Origin: Chara braunii
Taxonomy: Eukaryota; Streptophyta; Charophyceae; Charales; Characeae
Reading direction: 5' to 3'
NCBI GenBank assembly: GCA_003427395.1
Contig: BFEA01000089.1
Coordinates: forward strand, 810,516 to 865,334
DNA: 54,819 nucleotides
Below the pieces are notes generated by a model that saw only the letters and a program-made list of their open reading frames with translations, had not been told where the DNA came from and did not search any database. Numbering within the stretch: the stretch's first letter is position 1; each line of letters opens with the position of its first letter. Shown here piece after piece: positions 51,996-54,819 of the stretch. A program made the translations under genes and the position numbers.

Positions 51996-53298
51996 GCTGA
52001 ATTAATGAAAATAGTTTTATCTTACATTCATACAGGTAGGAGTTGAGCATTAATCCATGAAACAAATTTGATACAAATCGGTTAGGGGTCGTTGCTTATT
52101 CAGACCTGAGTTTACATAGTCTTTTGTGCAAGGATACCGTTTATCATAATAACGAAGCGGATTTGCTGACATGAGAACAGGCAAGGTTGTTGAGAAACTT
52201 TTAAGTAATGATAGGTTACTAATCAGGTCATTTTTTACTACTGTAATGTTACTGCAAATTTTAATGATCTGGTTGCTGCGTCACTCAGACTTCAGTCAGT
52301 ATGCATAGGTACCGAGTGCTACGTTCCTAGTTTCTGTCTTCTGAGAATACTCACTTCTTCTTACTATGAGCAAATTCAGATTGCAGCATTAACAAAAATC
52401 AGAGGTAGTTATGGACTATAGGTTCATACGACAAGATGAACTTGCTACAGGTCTGAGATAAGAAAACAACAAAACCAGAGTATAAGGAATTTTTTTTATT
52501 TTTTTTTCTGGTTCTGAAGCTAAGTTACATTGCTTATTTAATTACGTTTAATTGACACAAAGATCATGCTCATCCTAAATTTAATTGATAAGATTGCTGA
52601 TATTGAAGGTTATATGGAAAAAATCCAGTCGATCATTCAACAAGTCGTGTGCTAATGTTCGCGCAGAATGGCATGATTTCTTGCTGCAATTCCTAACTTC
52701 CCCCCTTCTCCCTCTTTCTCTCTCTCTCTCTTTCTCTTTGATTCTTCCTTACACACACATACACATTTCATACACACACGCACATACATACAAACGCGCT
52801 TACAAACACGACTCTTGCCTACGCACCATAAGGTAGCGACCATCAACTCCCCCTCCTTTTTTTTTCTTTTTTTTTTCCGGTCAATCTCCCCTTACCAAGC
52901 AGGACTTAAACGATCCTATTTTATGCAATTAACCTTGATGAGAAAAATTGTTGTGCTTAGAGAAGTCTGCAGACATAATCTTTGGGACAGATTACGTGAA
53001 GTCCACACTTGATTCAGGCACAAGGCGTCTGCAAGGCTGAAGGATGCGTGATCTGTTCCTCAGCTTTGTTCTGCGCTACTTCTTTTCCTCTTCCTTTCCC
53101 CCTCCCTTTTTTTTTTTTTTTTTGAAAAAATCTTCAATCAATTTTCCAACACATAGAAATGCATGAGTCTGACGGAAGATGAGTTAACAAGTCACCCGAT
53201 TCTTATTTGAGGAATCAAGAGTTTCAGTAATAAATTTCTTATTGATGGTGATCGCAATACAAGGTAAAACATTAACATCTTAAATGCAGGTCAACACG

Positions 53299-53330
<32 letters not shown>

Positions 53331-54000
53331 GGTAAGGGAAAGTTGGCAAGGCCAGGAATGGGAGCTAAGGCCAGGGCTTCGCTAAATCCAAGCACCTTCG
53401 AGTCTTTTTCTTTTTGTGTAGAAATTCAAAACAGACTAATTCTTTTCCAGGATATAAATGCGGCTGGTCATGAATAAATTGCTAATTAGACAGAATAGTT
53501 AATAAAACGTGAACCATCCATTAGAAAAAAAATAAATAAGAATGCACATAATTTATGACATTTCCATAACATACTAAGGTGACAGGAATCCACCAAGATT
53601 CAAAAATACTTTGAAATTGAATTGCAATTGAAATCACAAAACGAACAGAAGTTCAACAATTCATTGAATTAGACACTAAATTTTGAGGAATAAATCCTCA
53701 CAAAGTGTTAGCACCTTATTTACATCCCTCCATTAATCACTCTTATGGAGGGAGGCAGAGCGAACGATTAGGTTTAAAGAGGAGGAAGAAGGTGATGAGA
53801 TGGAGGGAAAAAAAGAGAAAGAGAAGAAAGAATATAAGAAAGTCAAAATTTTTGCAGATTCAGGGCTTGCGCCTTTGCCTTGGGGTTTTGGGGGCTGACG
53901 GGAGGGGAGGTTGGGGATTTACACGGGTATGAGGTTTCGTAACCAGGAAGAGAGGTTGAAGTGGAAGGGGGGGAGGAGATGGGGAATCAAAAGAGGAGGC
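50298..54000. other. AT-rich non-coding stretch with regular T tracts
   Basis: No supported gene. Long T runs lie at about 50308, 50711, 51170, 51899, 51937, 51967, 52492, 52857, 53108 and 53300, several preceded by CCCCCTTT-type pyrimidine runs. A weak direct repeat (AAGATGCTAAGG-AACACTC at about 50980; AAGATGCTTAGGTCAACACTC at about 51088) is also seen. It could be intron or UTR of a gene on the minus strand, or a field of retroposed fragments. Confidence 0.6.
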
Positions 54001-54004
54001 TTCT

Positions 54005-54808
54005 TCAATCTTCGATTTTCCAGACTTCTTCTTCCTGCTGTGCGCCTGAGGCGCCTACTTCCCCTTCCTTTTCATCACTAACTATCCTATGGCTAAAGCT
54101 AACACACTTCCTGTAACCCCTTCTTGAAGAAATGAATAGTCTGGGATAGTCTGGAATGAACAGCGACGAAGATTCCAACGACAAAGTTGGATGAAGGATG
54201 TAATCAGGACGCTTGCCGCATGCCTTCTTCTTCAGATATCGAAACCAGGGTCCCGGACCCCAATTCGCCAGTTTATCGAGGGGGAGCCTTTGAGAAGCGT
54301 CTTCGCCAAGGGAGTAGAAAAAATATTTGAAAAAGGCCGAAATTGGAATAGCCAGTAAAGGCGATGCCGCCAAACCAGGAAGGTTCTGCAGCAAGGTTAG
54401 CAGTCTTTCCCCCACCCAAGGTTGTGCCGATCTTGCCTCAATCTTCGCAGTACACATGGCGAAGCAGAAGAAGTTTGCCGAAATTTTTTTAGCGCTCCTG
54501 ACCTGGAACTCAGCCAAGTGTAGTTGGGCTCTCAATAACTCACGCGAAGACAAGGAGGAGAGAGGGCGCGAATCAACGACGAGGTGGTTGAAGATTGTGC
54601 CGGACCCGCCGGGATGGCGGTCCGTTAGGATGGAGACGAAGAAGGAGGTAGAGATGGAGCTGGAGGGGACAGCGCAGCTCCGACGCAGACTCCACACGCA
54701 AGTACTCCAAGATCTGCGAAAGTGAAGAATGACGAAAAACAGACTGCAGCTGGGGTATACCCCCAGCGGACTGACTGGACTGGACTGGACTGGCCTGGTA
54801 CCGACCAT
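54005..54808 (-). CDS. Unrecognised 267-codon ORF at window edge
   Basis: An open minus-strand frame reaches almost to the window end, so it may start outside. The composition looks protein-like: a helical part with SSRELLRAQLHLAEFQVRSAKK, a hydrophobic LPGLAASPLLAIPISAFFKYFFYSLG, an aromatic WGPGPWFRYLKKKACGK and an acidic end (EEEVWKIED). No family recognised. It lies in the same orientation as the Gag/RT genes to its left, about 3.7 kb upstream of them. It could be an exon or a retroelement gene. Confidence 0.4.
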   Translation of the reverse strand: MVGTRPVQSSPVSPLGVYPSCSLFFVILHFRRSWSTCVWSLRRSCAVPSSSISTSFFVSILTDRHPGGSGTIFNHLVVDSRPLSSLSSRELLRAQLHLAEFQVRSAKKISANFFCFAMCTAKIEARSAQPWVGERLLTLLQNLPGLAASPLLAIPISAFFKYFFYSLGEDASQRLPLDKLANWGPGPWFRYLKKKACGKRPDYILHPTLSLESSSLFIPDYPRLFISSRRGYRKCVSFSHRIVSDEKEGEVGASGAQQEEEVWKIED

Positions 54809-54819
54809 GGTACCGGGCG

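Overview
The window looks like nuclear DNA of a eukaryote with a large, repeat-rich genome. I see no operon structure and no bacterial-type genes. Long homopolymers, (TC)n, (GA)n and (TA)n tracts, assembly Ns and several kinds of retroelement are present. The LTR element has a primer-binding site (TGGTATCAGAGCC) of the initiator-tRNA-Met type common in plant LTR elements. The right third holds a DIRS/Kangaroo-like element, a group known from green algae and animals. Together with a tandem pair of NHL-repeat membrane proteins, this suggests a green-lineage genome, possibly a charophyte alga. That assignment is inference from content; no marker gene is present.

Left part (1-20.2 kb): a nest of two related, very large Ty3/gypsy elements. 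An old copy, truncated at its 5' end (from about 783), keeps an integrase C-terminal fragment, two extra genes in the env position (here called ORF3 and ORF4) and a 3' LTR starting at 3617. A younger relative (5760-19915, about 14.2 kb, LTRs of about 2.67 kb) inserted into that LTR, whose tail resumes at 19916-20158. The younger copy has PBS, gag with a zinc knuckle, protease, RT, RNase H, a separate PHD-like zinc-finger ORF, integrase, ORF3 and ORF4. It carries several stops and frameshifts and is not intact. Unusually, each of the three LTR copies carries a conserved protein-coding ORF downstream of its TATA box.

Middle (20.2-45 kb): mostly non-coding DNA with foldback/MITE-like elements, microsatellites, minisatellites, short tandem duplications, an assembly gap (25099-25165) and a probable LINE remnant on the minus strand near 43 kb. 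The best candidates for host genes are two tandem paralogs, at 30899-32623 and 38922-40847. They encode secreted or single-pass membrane proteins with an NHL-type beta-propeller-like ectodomain. They sit in a segmental duplication of about 4.8 kb per copy. The copies are clearly diverged except for a block of about 205 bp that is almost identical, which looks like gene conversion. In the second gene a single in-frame TAG separates ectodomain from transmembrane segment.

Right part (45-54.8 kb): a DIRS/Kangaroo-like tyrosine-recombinase retrotransposon. Gag and RT-RNase H are on the minus strand (about 50.3 to 47.1 kb); the tyrosine recombinase is on the plus strand (45.7-46.85 kb), facing the RT gene. 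Both units keep long single frames broken almost only by stop codons, most of them TGA. The last 4.5 kb is AT-rich with T tracts every few hundred bases, ending in an unrecognised 267-codon minus-strand ORF at the window edge.
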